Source: Apostichopus japonicus
Taxonomy: Eukaryota; Echinodermata; Holothuroidea; Aspidochirotida; Stichopodidae
Assembly: GCF_037975245.1 (NCBI RefSeq)
Contig: NC_092575.1
Span: 2,671,001 to 2,735,000, forward strand
Reading direction: 5' to 3'
Length of the DNA stretch: 64,000 nt
Within the stretch, counting starts at the first letter, position 1; each line of letters opens with the position of its first letter. Below the pieces are notes generated by a model. It did not search any database and had not been told where the DNA came from. It saw only the letters and a list, made by a program, of their open reading frames with translations. The position numbers and the translations under genes are program-made. Shown in pieces: positions 1 to 24,010 of this stretch.

Positions 1-64
1 AAGACTCACACTTGACCTTTCCGACTCACACTTGACCTTTCCGACTCACACTCGACCTTTCCGA
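1..64. repeat. 20-bp tandem repeat at window edge
   Basis: Three copies of a 20-bp unit (gactcacacttgacctttcc) run from the left edge and stop at about 63. The third copy has one T-to-C change. The array probably continues left of the window. It lies downstream of the last VPS53 exon seen here, so it is most likely intronic. Confidence 0.85.
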
Positions 65-479
65 TAATAAATCTCTCATCTAAATTAACCAAAGAAATAT
101 CTCATATGATATCGCGCAAAAAAAGTATCGCAAATGACCAGTTTTTCACGGCCAAAATCAAACAATCATTGCAAAAGACAGAAATTACTTTGCAATCTTC
201 TTTCTACGGATTTGATCTGAGTTTGATCTGTGCAACTTATACTGCTGTATACCTCACAATGGAATCTTGTCAATTGGTTCTGAATATTATGCAGTTACAT
301 CATTGCTACTTTAAAGGTATCTATAGGAAACAGAGAAAGACAACACAAAACTCATATTTCACTCTTCGTTTCTGATCATTCATGAGAAATACAATCACTC
401 ATATAATTCTGTACATGATGAAGATATGATGAGAAATACACTTTCTCATACATTTCACATCCAGAGCATTTCTTCATAC

Positions 480-9862
<9,383 letters not shown>

Positions 9863-10803
9863 TTTATCTTTGCTCAAACAATTACAACTGAATTTCTGTC
9901 TGCTGCCCTCGAAATAATATCATTACTTGATTCACATACCCAGGCCCTTGGTAACTACGTGAAACATTTTCGTGCCATATCTGGAAATTAATGGTAGGCA
10001 TTATTTCATTTTATTCACAAAACTTTCCTCTAATGTTAATGTTAGAAAGTAAAACTTCAGGCTGTTTATCTTACTATTTGACTTCCTTTGGTAATCCAGG
10101 TAAGTGTAGGGTATGCTTTCTTTGAGTCAGACAGTTTGGTACATCTTACATGACATGATTCCAAAGGAGAAATCTCTAATTAGCCTTACCGTTAGACCTA
10201 GTTGCGCGAAATTGTTGAACACTCTCAATTTACTGTTTATGTCCTTTCTTACTTAGATGTGGGAACCAAATAACATTACAATATTCCACATGTAGCCTCA
10301 CAAGTGCTTGTATATGATAATAAATAAAGTAGCATCTAAAGCTTGAAAAGATCTATTTATCAAACCCAGCATGCTGTTTGCTTTGTTCACCTTGTTAGAA
10401 ATGTGCTTGCTAAAATTTAAGGAACCCTGGAATAACACCCCCAGGTTTTTGCTTCACTTTAGCTATGCAATAGATGGTATTTAGTGTCATTATCACAGTG
10501 AAAGCCTTACTATATTACCTCCCACACCCTACGTTTTGTTCATTTTTGTTTTGTGGGATGGGAGGGAGAACGGTCACGTCAGGATCTAGTAAAAGAGATA
10601 GAGTAGATGAGATAGTTCAACATTTAGAACACTTTATTTCATATATATTACTTTGACATTGAATATATAACATTGAATCTTGACCTCTTTTATTGAACAG
10701 CCTACATCTTTTCATCAACAGACTACAGACTATCTTAGTTCTAACTATAAGCTAATGAAGACAGTAGATGATGTGATTGGTGACCAACGAACCAGTCTAG
10801 AAA
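9863..10803. promoter_or_regulatory. divergent intergenic region, VPS53 / cysteine-rich membrane gene
   Basis: VPS53 reads left from 9862 and the cysteine-rich gene reads right from its ATG at 10804, so their 5' regions share about 940 bp. The 5' UTR of the right-hand gene probably includes an exon ending at 10812; a candidate acceptor (tattgaacag) ends at 10700. No TATA box or CpG island stands out. A LINE fragment occupies 10246-10450. That this is a shared promoter is inferred from arrangement only. Confidence 0.4.
10246..10450 (-). mobile_element. CR1-like LINE fragment, 3' reverse-transcriptase region
   Basis: On the minus strand an open stretch of about 45 codons reads LGVLFQGSLNFSKHISNKVN, then a segment ending FIIIYKHL. 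A frame change then leads to LVRLHVEYCNVIWFP. This is the conserved region just after the catalytic box of CR1/Jockey-type reverse transcriptases (family pattern: DLGV...K...H...NKAN..LGLI.R.F...Y..LVRP.LEY...W). A stop and a frameshift show it is dead. Neither end of the element is defined. Confidence 0.75.
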
Positions 10804-13454
<2,651 letters not shown>

Positions 13455-13799
13455 GAACCATCCAGAGATTAACGTACATGTGCAATGTTATCGAAAATAT
13501 TTAAAACAAACATGGAAGTTTTTTCAACTTGTCTGCTATAAGTCAATGAGCTGATGACTAGCCAGAGTTTTCCTTTCACTACAAAAACAAGAATCCATCG
13601 TGCAATATTGATGACCAAAGATACGCCGAACGTTCGGATTAAAAACGTAAAACCGCCGGCAGATAGATGAACTGGAAGAGCTGTAGGGAATAATCAAGTT
13701 CATGAAGAAGGCAATGATAGAATGCCGGAGAAAATTTTAAAAAAACAGCTTCTATGTTGACACTTTGTCTTTGAAAAAAAGGAATGCTGCAGCAACTGC

Positions 13800-14320
13800 T
13801 AAATCCCCTGCAGCTAGGCCGAATTAGTATCAGACAAACTAAAGATTATCTCTGCAGAGGGGCAGTGCCTATTATGTGAAAGTGGAGAGCATGTGAGATG
13901 AAGTAGGATGCAGCCTCGCTGCATCGAAGCTGCATTAAACCCGCTGCAGCCAGGTTGAATAAGTATCAGACAAACTAAAGATTATCTCTGCAGAGGAGCA
14001 GTGCCTATTATGTGAAAGTGGAGAACATGTGAGATAAAGTAGGATGCAGCCTCGCTGAGTCGATGCTGCACTAAACCCCATGCAGCTATGCTGAATTAGT
14101 ATCAGACAATTTAAAGATTATCCCTGCAGAGGAGCAGTGACTATTGTGTGAAAGTGGAGAGCATGTGTGATGAAGTAGGATGCAGCCTCGCTGAGTCGAT
14201 GCTGCACTAAACCCCCTGCAGCTAGGCTGAATTAGTATCAGATAATATGAAGATTATCTCTGCAGAGGAGCAGTGACTATTATGTGAAAGTGGAGAGCAT
14301 GTGAGATGAAGTAGGATGCA
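13800..14320. repeat. four tandem ~136-bp units downstream of the cysteine-rich gene
   Basis: The unit runs through gaattagtatcagacaaac, ctctgcagaggagcagtg and gtaggatgcagcctcgctg. Copies start near 13810, 13945, 14080 and 14217, and the last runs into a TA array. Copy B of the segmental duplication has a single unit (about 32453-32580), so the amplification is private to copy A or was lost in B. Confidence 0.85.
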
Positions 14321-14690
<370 letters not shown>

Positions 14691-14760
14691 CAGGGGTTAC
14701 AAACCCTGTGCTTGACCAATTGAGCCGTCCATGCCTTATGATAGTAGGTGGTGGGTGATC
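14691..14760 (-). mobile_element. possible truncated tRNA-derived SINE head
   Basis: The minus strand reads ggacggctcaattggtcaag, which resembles a tRNA D-arm/A-box. It abuts the TA array; no clear B-box follows. The same sequence is at 33764-33830 in copy B. Offered as a weak call. Confidence 0.3.
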
Positions 14761-15467
14761 CCTACATAGTTCAGACTTTATTGTACAACCTTCAGTTGTT
14801 TCTATGTGTCATGAAACTTGCCACTGTATTAATGAAATGAAATCATTGTTGGTACCCGGCCCATTCACATGACCTACAGATAATGCTGAAACTATACTTG
14901 TACTTCAATATCACCTTTGAACGAATGTCCATTTCTTGTAACTTATTTCGTTTTAATAATCTGTAAATATTAGTTTACATTCTTCATAATGTTGATGAAA
15001 TAATCGTAGCGATCATTGAATATCCCTTGTTTTGTTTTGTTTCTTTCTTTGTGTTGTTGTGTTTTGTTTGTCTGTTGTTTTTTTTTTCTTCTTCCAGCTC
15101 TTTGAAATAAAATTTCTAGGTCTATATCTATCTGGACTTCAAATAATGAAAACATCATTCACGAGTACATTAATTTGCAAAGTAACAATTATGGGGATAA
15201 AATCTTCTTTTCATCATAATTTGTGGATGGTACCTTACAACTTAAATGTTGATTATCAAGATGACGTGCTTATATTAGCTCTGCTATAAATTCTTTAAAC
15301 CATTGCAATAGCTCCCATCTTAGAACCACTTGAAGAGCTTTTGTCTGACGACAAACTAGGCTTTGTCCCTTCTCTTACTGTTACTTGTCATTTAGCCTTT
15401 GAAGAAGATCCTGCTAGGATCGAAATGTCAGACCAACTTACTTTTACACATTCTCCTACACAGGCTC

Positions 15468-15856
15468 CAGGGCCGTCTTAACGCATGGCCCCAGGGCCCC
15501 GCGATGTCAGGGGCCCCGCAATCGTAGTAACCCCATATCTTAATCTGGGAGGAAAACTTATTGAATAGGCCATTATGCCTGATTGAATTCGATACTTGAC
15601 AACTTGTGACGAGAGTTGGTGAAACACTTGAGAGTTTGACATTAAATATTCGAATCTGAGTATCACATATGTTATTCAGATAAAGTTTTATGCTTTATGC
15701 GCGACATAGGGAGGGGTGGTAAATGCAGGCATGTCTATGCTTGAGCGTTTGTCAAGGATGTCGATTTTTCACGCAACTTTTTTTCGAACTCACTTGATTG
15801 AGGGGCCCCGCTTCATTGCCGGGCCCAGGGCCCAGTGATCTCTTAAGACGGCCCTG
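15468..15856. mobile_element. 389-bp non-autonomous hAT element
   Basis: The element begins CAGGGCCGTCTTAA and ends TTAAGACGGCCCTG, a perfect 14-bp terminal inverted repeat. It is flanked by an 8-bp direct duplication ACAGGCTC (15460-15467 and 15857-15864). CAGGG termini plus an 8-bp duplication are diagnostic of hAT. No transposase is encoded. It lies in the part of copy A that is absent from copy B. Confidence 0.92.
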
Positions 15857-16429
15857 ACAGGCTCTCTAGTGGATAAGCAGTTTGCTAACAGTTTTATTTT
15901 ATTTTGACGAAATAGGCTGACAGAATATAGAAAAGTAACATTCACAGCTCCCATTTATGTCTTATATTTGATAATTTTCGAGTTGCCATTATCGTCCTGA
16001 ATATAGTCTACACATATAACTTCTTGGGGAATAGTTTCGGAAAAGTAGGTAACTGTCCTAGTCGGTGGCGTTTCCAAATTGGAGGGAGACGGGGGAGGGG
16101 GGTGAGACAGAAGATTCATGGGGAAATGGGGACGGCCCAGGATGTCGGTTACGGTAGGTAGGAAAGGAAGCAAAGATGTGCGTGTGGGGATTCAAATTTT
16201 CCCCGAATAATCAAGTAGGTAGTGATCTGAACCTTTATGGAAGGACCAGAGGGTTAAGCTTAAGGATGGGTGATATGCCCTGCGGTCATTGACTCCGACT
16301 TCCACGTCGGAGGCCCCCACCCCCCCCCCCCCCCCCACTTAACACAAAAAATGTAAAAAATATTAGCAAATGTTGTTTCTGAGGCATATTAAGACTATAA
16401 ATCCGGGATAAAGAAGTAGCTATAAACGC

Positions 16430-16852
16430 ATGATTGCGTTAATGAATCCATTGGGTAAAATCGAATGGGGACCTCTGGTAAGTTGTCTTAATCTTCCCCG
16501 TATGAGTGCCGAACAAAACCTCGTCCCATCCCATCCTCCTCCTTTGAACACGGCCACTGAGAACTGTGATACGATAACTGACGAAAATAATGAAAATGTT
16601 GTCATTTACAGGGACGTCGGAAGCTATTTGGGATTGGTACGGCAGATCAGAGTGTGGCCATCTATCATAATTATCGGGGGACGTTTGGTAGGTCAAACTA
16701 AGCTATGCGCCACCATGGTTGGCCCTAGCGTAATGCGCCGTAAATATTGGTCCGGCGTTCGCCGGACCTGCCGTACCGGCTCTGACGCCCCTGATTTAAG
16801 ATCGGTAAATCATGATACCTTTGTAAAGCACTTCTTCGATAATCATTTTTGA
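16430..16852 (+). other. unrecognised 140-codon open frame
   Basis: This ATG-started open frame lies in the copy-A-only segment. Its translation has no domain I recognise, no signal peptide and no membrane helix. A short palindrome (gtccggcgttcgccggac, 16750-16767) inside it suggests repeat-derived DNA, and an 85-codon minus-strand frame overlaps it. It may be chance or an old transposon piece. Confidence 0.15.
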
Positions 16853-18654
16853 GAGCGTCAATAGTTTTAACAAGTCCGAGTACATAAACTATGGGATGTT
16901 TTGACCATGTTCTATACCAAGTGTTACATCAGCTGTTAAACTCATTTTCTCCTGAATGATGGTCAGGACCACCGATAGTTTTGAAGTAATTTGTATATTG
17001 AGCATATTCTGGTTGCCAGTTCGGCCGCACATAATCGTCGTACAGTTTTGGTTAATATGTGTATAATGCATGATCATTAAAAAGAAATATCAAAATTGAA
17101 TCAATTGTTCTATTATAAATTGCAGTTTCATCTGAAAATTAAGACATTTTATTTAAAAAAAAAGTAATCATTGCGCCGTTATATTTCCAAATTTGAAGCT
17201 TTATGTAGAAATTTTCATGTTAATCTCAAACTATTGACGTTTTAGTTCAATATCTCGAATATTGACGTTTTTATCTCGAACTGCTTGACAGTAAAATTTC
17301 AACTAAAAACCTGGATCTTCGATTGACTTTGAGAGTAATAATGGATCACTTGAGTACTCAGTTATTAATAATATAGCCTTGTTGTGGTTTTAACTATAAT
17401 GGTCATGAAATATTTTCTTGCATATAGCAATCTTTTTACACGAAAATACTGTACAGAATTAAAATAAACTCTTCGCCAACCGGTATCGATCATTTTGTGC
17501 TATACTTTGTTTCACTATTCAGCCAGACAACTCTAGGAATTTCTCTATAGTTTTGTTTTAAAATGATATATTACTGCATTTAAATATCATGTAGTTATGA
17601 AATCTGAATTATCTTAATTTATCTTCAAAACGGCTTGCCATGAAGTTCTTGACTCAGTCACGCATATTATTCAAGTATTCGAGGCCTGGAAAATGGCGAT
17701 CGTCTGTTTATACTGTATGACGACCAACTGTATAGGAAGGATGGTTCATTTCCGTTTATGATGAATATGTATAAAATATCAATATAAGCTACCGTTCATA
17801 ATACGATGAGTCCTTGTATATAGTGCACCATGTATAAGTTTCTATACAGATTCAATACATAACCGCTCTTGCCTATATATTCTATAGTATATAGCCTACA
17901 TACATCGCAGTACAACCTTTTCTAATACTAAACCGTTATTCGACTATTTTCTTCTTATTTGTACATTATCAAGTGGATTTATTATATTTTGCTTTGTATC
18001 TTCAGGATCAGTGCATTAGTCTGTCGCGATTAAGGCAAAATTTTATTAAAAAAAGAAGATATTGTAGGCCTTATGATGGTGTTGTTTAGACTTCGTGGTG
18101 AAATTTGAAAATTTGAGGACATCGATCCGGAGGGATTCACCGTAGTCGAAAACACAATTTATATTTTAACTGTATAGCTTGCGTAAAAAGGGATTGAAAA
18201 CAAAATATTAGGTCATCGACAATATCAAGTTGGAATATTGTAGCTGGACAAACCGTGAGATGTATAGGCTCACAGATTATTCAAGTCTTTTAGGCTCAAC
18301 GATGCCGCTGACACGACAGAAATCGATTGTCTGTTCATCATATCGGATCCCAACAATTTTTGATCCTCCATGACAGTAGATTGTTAGGCTATCTATCTCA
18401 GAAACTTGACTTGACTTAACTGAACAAAACTGAATTCCAGAGTATTATGTGTCCTTCGTTAAATAGTGTTTCAGACCGCCGGAAGATTTGTTGGTGTTTT
18501 TCAGTCCTCTAACCACCTTCCTGCCACATTCTTCAACCTTAAAACCCACCAAAGGTCTTTTTCAATGGACCAATTATCTGACCATGGCTGCCTCTGTTGA
18601 AGGATTTTTTGTTTTGGATTTATCAAATAAATGAATCAATCAATCGCTCTTGCA

Positions 18655-19037
18655 GTGTCCAGTTGATCGATATAAACAGGATAACATCGAAGAAGGCTCT
18701 CTTTTCATTGTAAGATCATATTATAATATACAATTTATTTATAATACAACTAACTTTCTCTATGTGGGACAGAAGAACACATGGAATCTGGACCAAAGGT
18801 TGTGATGGAACAAATATACACGTCTTGTGGCATACGTAGCATGGATGGATTCACCACACTACGAATTTATTTTTCATGAAAAAAAGTGAGGAGGCGAATA
18901 CATCTCAAAGCTAGAGATTGTTGTTTGTGTTTGTTAGCATATATACTCACTTTAGGTCACATCTTTCGAATAGTTCTTTACAAATCGACGCGATTATGGA
19001 TATCAAACACCAGGCAGAGCAAAATCCTATGTAACGG
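18655..19037 (+). pseudogene. decayed copy of the orphan exon at 37133-37529
   Basis: The acceptor (ctcttgcag) and donor (acg|gtgagt) are both kept and the sequence parallels 37133-37529. An A-run near 18675 is one base shorter, a second indel follows near 18760, and caaagctagag introduces a stop where copy B reads caaagcttgag. The reading frame is lost, so this duplicate is non-coding now. Confidence 0.6.
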
Positions 19038-19059
19038 TGAGTTGTTGTTGATGAAAATC

Positions 19060-19450
19060 AAGGGCGGCGGAACCGGGGGGGCACAGGGGGCACGTGCCCC
19101 CCCCCCACTTTTTCTCAGATTAAAAATGTGCCCTTTTTCTACATAAAAATTTCTAAATAAAAAAGAGTTTACAAAGCGAAACCCACGTCGAATAAAATAT
19201 TTCGGGAAGTTTTAAATGTTTACTACCACAGGCGTAGGAGCCCAATTTGATTTGGGGGGCTGTAACGACTTGCCCGAAAAATATTACCAAAATTTTTCGA
19301 GCGCTTCGCGCGCGTTCAACACGTTAATGTGCATATCATATAGGCATGCACCGGTTATTACATCGCATGCCTATAACATACAATCATTTGCCGTCTTATA
19401 ACCCTTCTAAATTGGTTAGAATTATTGGCAAAGTCGTTACAATAATAATG
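19060..19450. mobile_element. dispersed repeat, inverse relative at ~35000-35215
   Basis: This segment interrupts the alignment with copy B after about 19055. It starts agggcggcggaaccgggg and holds a stretch (about 19220-19390) related to the complement of 35000-35215. The shared translation pattern is AQFDLG-CN-LPEKY-Q. Such GC-rich 'ggcgtagga...gggggctgtaa' sequence is typical of interspersed repeats. Ends are not defined. Confidence 0.45.
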
Positions 19451-20468
19451 ATCATAATAATATCAGTTTAACCATTGAAAAACACATAGAAACTTACTTT
19501 TCTTTCAGTATTTTCACATATTTCATTTGCTTTCATGCATGTATCGATCGCGTGTGCAGGGACTTGGACTTTATAATGATTTCACCTCATTTTGTCTTTT
19601 TCCTTGTTTCCCAATTTGCACATTAGATACTGCAGTGCTAGTATGCATTGTTTCCTTGAGGGGGGGGGGGGCGTTGATGGAGTGATGTGTATACGCAAAT
19701 AAGATACAAATAAGATACAAATAAGATACAAATATGCTTATAAAGTACATATGACAACAACGCTGACAAAAAGAATTAAAAGGGGAATATATTAAAAAAA
19801 AATGTATACATGGAAAATGGTGGCGAAAGAGAAATGCTATTGCAATTTTTTTATAAGAATTAGTTTCCCTTTAATTAAGAACCCCTTAACAAAGAACTAA
19901 TAATAGAATAATCCCTCCCGCAAGCCCCTCCCACAATTTTGCAGTTGTTGATGATGTTGAATACCCAAACCATTACACGTTATAGCATGGAGCTATAAAC
20001 AGTTTATTTTTCCATGGTTATAGAAACGGTATAGGAAGATGTCATGCTACGGAATAGGTATGTTTATTTCTTGGTTCATGTGTGCATTAATTATGATTTA
20101 GAGCTAAATAAAAGTAAAAATGTACATTTAGGCTAAAGCCGAAGGTCTACACAATTCGGTTGCAGACTATTTCAGATTTATTTAAGCCTACAGTTATCTT
20201 GCGTTGGATACCAAGTAGGCTATATGCCTGTATACTGCAACACAACACCGTTGTACTGGTAATTCAGTTTAATATTTGTAATTAATTAATTAATATTCAC
20301 TACATTAAACACCTCATATAGGAACAATCACAAATTAAGTTTTAATTTTCTGCAAAATGTTGAATTGACAACTTATCGTATCTCGTCAATTCAACATTTT
20401 TCTGCAAAATGTTTAATTGTTCACTTCATTCCATCTGAGCAAGCAGGTGTCTACGTAGGTATGTCCTC

Positions 20469-21245
20469 AAGCTGGGGTCGGTACTTTTTAAGAAAATTCA
20501 CCCAGGAAAGAACCTGGGCACGAAAACCAAACTACCAAACGACTGGTCCGCTTTCAGCCCCAGTCCCCTTACATCGGTACTGTGACTGTGTGATCATCGT
20601 CAGGTGTGCATCACCATTCCCGAAGGGAACAGATACTACACATGATCTTAGCCATTAAGCCGAGTGCGATTTATGATACTTTTTAAGAAAAAGTCACCCA
20701 GGAAAGAACCTGGGCACGAAAACCAAACTACCAAACGACTGATCCGCTCTCAGCCCCAGTCCCCTTGGATCGGGACTGTGACTGTGTGATCATCGTCAGG
20801 TGTGTATCACCATTCCCTAAGGGAACAGATACTACACAGGACGATACTTTTTAAGAAAAAGTCACCCAGGAAAGAACCTGGGCACGAAAACCAAACTACC
20901 AAACGACTGATCCGCTCTCAGCCCCAGTCCCCTTGCATCGGGACTGTGACTGTGTGATCATCTACACAGGACGACACCGGATACTTTTTAAGAAAAAGTC
21001 ACCCAGGAAAGAACCTGGGCACGAAAACCAAACTACCAAACGACTGATCCGCTCTCAGCCCCAGTCCCCTTGCATCGGGACTGTGACTGTGTGATCATCG
21101 TCAGGTGTGTATCACCATTCCCTAGAGGAACAGATACTACACATGATCTTAGCCAAAAGGCCGAGAAGCGACACCGGATACTTTTTAAGAAAAAGTCACC
21201 CAGGAAAGAACCTGGGCACGAAAACCAAACTACCAAACGACACCC
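20469..21245 (-). mobile_element. tandem array of U2-snRNA-headed SINE-like units
   Basis: Five head-to-tail units on the minus strand occupy about 20469-20669, 20676-20843, 20844-20973, 20980-21170 and 21176-21245. The best head (21170 down to 21129) reads gcttctcggccttttggcta, then agatcatgtgtagtatctgt. This matches the first ~45 nt of U2 snRNA (family: AUCGCUUCUCGGCCUUUUGG, then CUAAGAUCAAGUGUAGUAUC), including the branch-site-pairing GUAGUA. It then diverges into a non-U2 body with a cccagg-ttcttt-cctggg hairpin and a cttaaaaagtatc end. Units 2, 3 and 5 lack heads. With no U2 Sm site or 3' stem-loops, these are retroelement-like units, not spliceosomal genes. Confidence 0.75.
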
Positions 21246-21732
21246 GATCCGACACCGGATATGAAAACAACCGTTTCATGCTGTAAACTTAAAGGGGTTG
21301 CTACGATAGGGAATTTACAACTATATGTAGTGTATTGTCAAACTTTGTAACGTGTTGAAGACAGTACGCTTGATTTGCTTAATGTGAATATTAATATAAC
21401 AACTATTGCGGGCGCATGCGTTGGGATGTGTGTATATTCCACAGCCGTATATATTTATGTGTTTATGTCTACTCTGTTTACGGTATACACTTGAAGGAGA
21501 AAGATATCAATGTAATGATTGCGGTGATAAGGAAACGAAAACTTGTGCCGAAAAGATAAATGACGTAAACATGTAATGCGATGCGAGAAATTGACAAATC
21601 GTTTCATTTTACTCATTATTGTTCCTGCTTTATATAGGTCCTATAGTTTTAAACCCTTGCAGCACCCACGTCAAGCGTCTGCATACCAGTGATTATTTTA
21701 ATACTTATTACAAAGATTCACGGTTTTCGTCT

Positions 21733-21957
21733 CCATCGGCCTTTTAGCTTAGATCATGTGTGCATTATGTTCCCTTCTAAGGGATCCATGCAACACCTGA
21801 CGATGATCACACAGTCACAGTCTCGATGCAAGGGGATTGGGATTGTCCCGGACGGATCAGTCGGTTCGTTGTTGGTATTTAGTGACAAGGTTCTTCCCTG
21901 GGTGACTTTTCTTAATAAAGTATCTCGTCTGCACCTTCTCTTTCCCCGGTATTGCTG
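21733..21957 (+). mobile_element. U2-headed SINE-like unit, diverged, plus orientation
   Basis: Starts catcggccttttagcttaga (diverged U2 head) and continues through the family body (acctgacgatgatcacacag) to cttaataaagtatctcg. Its near-identical partner is at 22883-23107. Confidence 0.65.
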
Positions 21958-22146
21958 ATTTGGCACACTCTAGTTGGATACTGGATCAAGTTATTTGGCT
22001 CTACTTCTTCGTTAATTTTATTTTATGCCCATTGTATATTGCGTGTCTTTCTGTGTTTGTGGTGGTTCTAAAGTTAGTACTACAATACATGATTTTAATG
22101 CGGATATTATCTCAGAGCTTCGGTAAAGGCGATGATTACATACACC

Positions 22147-22147
<1 letters not shown>

Positions 22148-22188
<41 letters not shown>

Positions 22189-22230
22189 CCTATATATAAG
22201 CCTATATATAGGCCCATATATAAATATATA
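22148..22230. repeat. CA/TA microsatellite
   Basis: A short CA run followed by TA repeats with GGCCTATATATA interruptions, at the junction of the two tandem 1.15-kb units. Confidence 0.9.
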
Positions 22231-22392
22231 CAGGAAAGGACCTGGGCACGAAAACCAAACTACCAAACTGCGCTCTCAAACCAGTCCCCTTGCATCGGGT
22301 CTGTGACTGTGATCATCGTCAGGTGTGTATCACCATTCCCTAAAGGAACAAATACTACACATGATCTTACCCAAAAGGACGAGAAGCGATAT
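22225..22392 (-). mobile_element. U2-headed SINE-like unit, minus orientation
   Basis: The minus strand begins atatcgcttctcgtcctttt, then gggtaagatcatgtgtagta, the U2 5' end with point changes. The body and cccaggtcctttcctg hairpin follow. Confidence 0.65.
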
Positions 22393-22882
22393 GCATATTG
22401 GATAACAACTGTTTCCTGAACACTGCATGCTGTAAACTTAAAGGGGTTGCTACGATAGGGAATTTACAACTATATGTAGTGTATTGTCAAACTTTGTAAC
22501 GTGTTGAAGACAGTACGCTTGATTTGCTTAATGTGAATATTAATATAACAACTATTGCGGGCGCATGCGTTGGGATGTGTGTATATTCCACAGCCGTATA
22601 TATTTATGTGTTTATGTCTACTCTGTTTACGGTATACACTTGAAGGAGAAAGATATCAATGTAATGATTGCGGTGATAAGGAAACGAAAACTTGTGCCGA
22701 AAAGATAAATGACGTAAACATGTAATGCGATGCGAGAAATTGACAAATCGTTTCATTTTACTCATTATTGTTCCTGCTTTATATAGGTCCTATAGTTTTA
22801 AACCCTTGCAGCACCCACGTCAAGCGTCTGCATACCAGTGATTATTTTAATACTTATTACAAAGATTCACGGTTTTCGTCTC

Positions 22883-23107
22883 CATCGGCCTTTTAGCTTA
22901 GATCATGTGTAGCATTATGTTCCCTTCTAAGGGATCCATGCAACACCTGACGATGATCACACAGTCACAGTCTCGATGCAAGGGGATTGGGATTGTCCCG
23001 GACGGATCAGTCGGTTCGTTGTTGGTATTTAGTGACAAGGTTCTTCCCTGGGTGACTTTTCTTAATAAAGTATCTCGTCTCCACCTTCTCTTTCCCCGGT
23101 ATTGCTG
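22883..23107 (+). mobile_element. U2-headed SINE-like unit, second tandem copy
   Basis: Almost identical to 21733-21957 because it lies in the second unit of the 1.15-kb tandem duplication. Confidence 0.65.
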
Positions 23108-23289
23108 ATTTGGCACACTCTAGTTGGATACTGGATCAAGTTATTTGGCTCTACTTCTTCGTTAATTTTATTTTATGCCCATTGTATATTGCGTGTCTTT
23201 CTGTGTTTGTGGTGGTTCTAAAGTTAGTACTACAATACATGATTTTAATGCGGATATTATCTCAGAGCTTCGGTAAAGGCGATGATTAC

Positions 23290-23302
23290 ATACACACACA
23301 CC

Positions 23303-23336
<34 letters not shown>

Positions 23337-23429
23337 CTACATATATATATATATATATATATACTACATATATATTTTTATGGCCTAAATATATAGGCCT
23401 ATATACACACACACACACACACACATATT

Positions 23430-23463
<34 letters not shown>

Positions 23464-23466
23464 GGC
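23290..23466. repeat. CA/TA microsatellite cluster
   Basis: Alternating CA and TA arrays with CTACATATA and GGCCTATATA interruptions end at 23466, where block C begins. Confidence 0.95.
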
Positions 23467-23904
23467 CCCGTGTACTTTTCAATAGAAGTAAAATTGCTTT
23501 CAAAGTGAAATATTCTAGATATTTTATGACCATTTATAATCACAGATCATTACACATCAGGCCCCGTGGTGGATTCACACAAACGGAGAACTGAGAAGGG
23601 ATTTCCCGTCACCCACCCTACCGACGTGAATGTTGACTTCAATGGAAACATAAGTATGTTTAACTTAAAGTGTTAATTTCAGCTTCAAACTTGCCGAAAC
23701 ATGAAAAACTGGGTATTATACTAAGACTTAATGCTGTCATGTCTCGGGACCTGCACGAGTATGTACATCAATCTTATTCTGGCGAAAACTGATCAACCGT
23801 TAACGATGTAATCACACCGTTGAATTAAAAATCTAACCACAGAGCAATACCTTCCAAAATGTTGGCCTATTTGCAGGGATCGAGCGAATTTAACATTCAA
23901 ACCA

Positions 23905-24010
23905 AAACAAAAGTGTCTCATTCGTTGCTTTTGTTTCGTTCTAGATGAAAACATTAATCGGACGCGTGCTTACATCCTAAACAAAACAACAACAAAGAAC
24001 GGGATAGGTT
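23905..24010. repeat. foldback (hairpin) repeat, copy 1
   Basis: Arms of about 40 bp (tgcttttgtttcgttctaga, then tgaaaac; and caaaacaacaacaaagaacg) are imperfect inverted copies around a short loop. Cleaner relatives are at 60612-60715 and 61310-61412. Confidence 0.6.

Larger units (their letters stand above)
21277..23290. repeat. recent 1.15-kb tandem duplication
   Basis: The stretch 21277-22141 recurs at 22426-23290 with an offset of about 1149 bp. Over roughly 865 bp I see only about two differences: one inserted base near 22913 and one G-to-C at about 23081. The copies are separated by a TA microsatellite and another U2-headed unit. A more diverged relative is at 40390-40950. An assembly duplication cannot be excluded. 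Confidence 0.9.

Noticed and set aside
21129..21170. Functional U2 snRNA gene
   Set aside because: Only the first ~45 nt match U2; the Sm site and 3' stem-loops are missing and the unit is repeated with an unrelated body.
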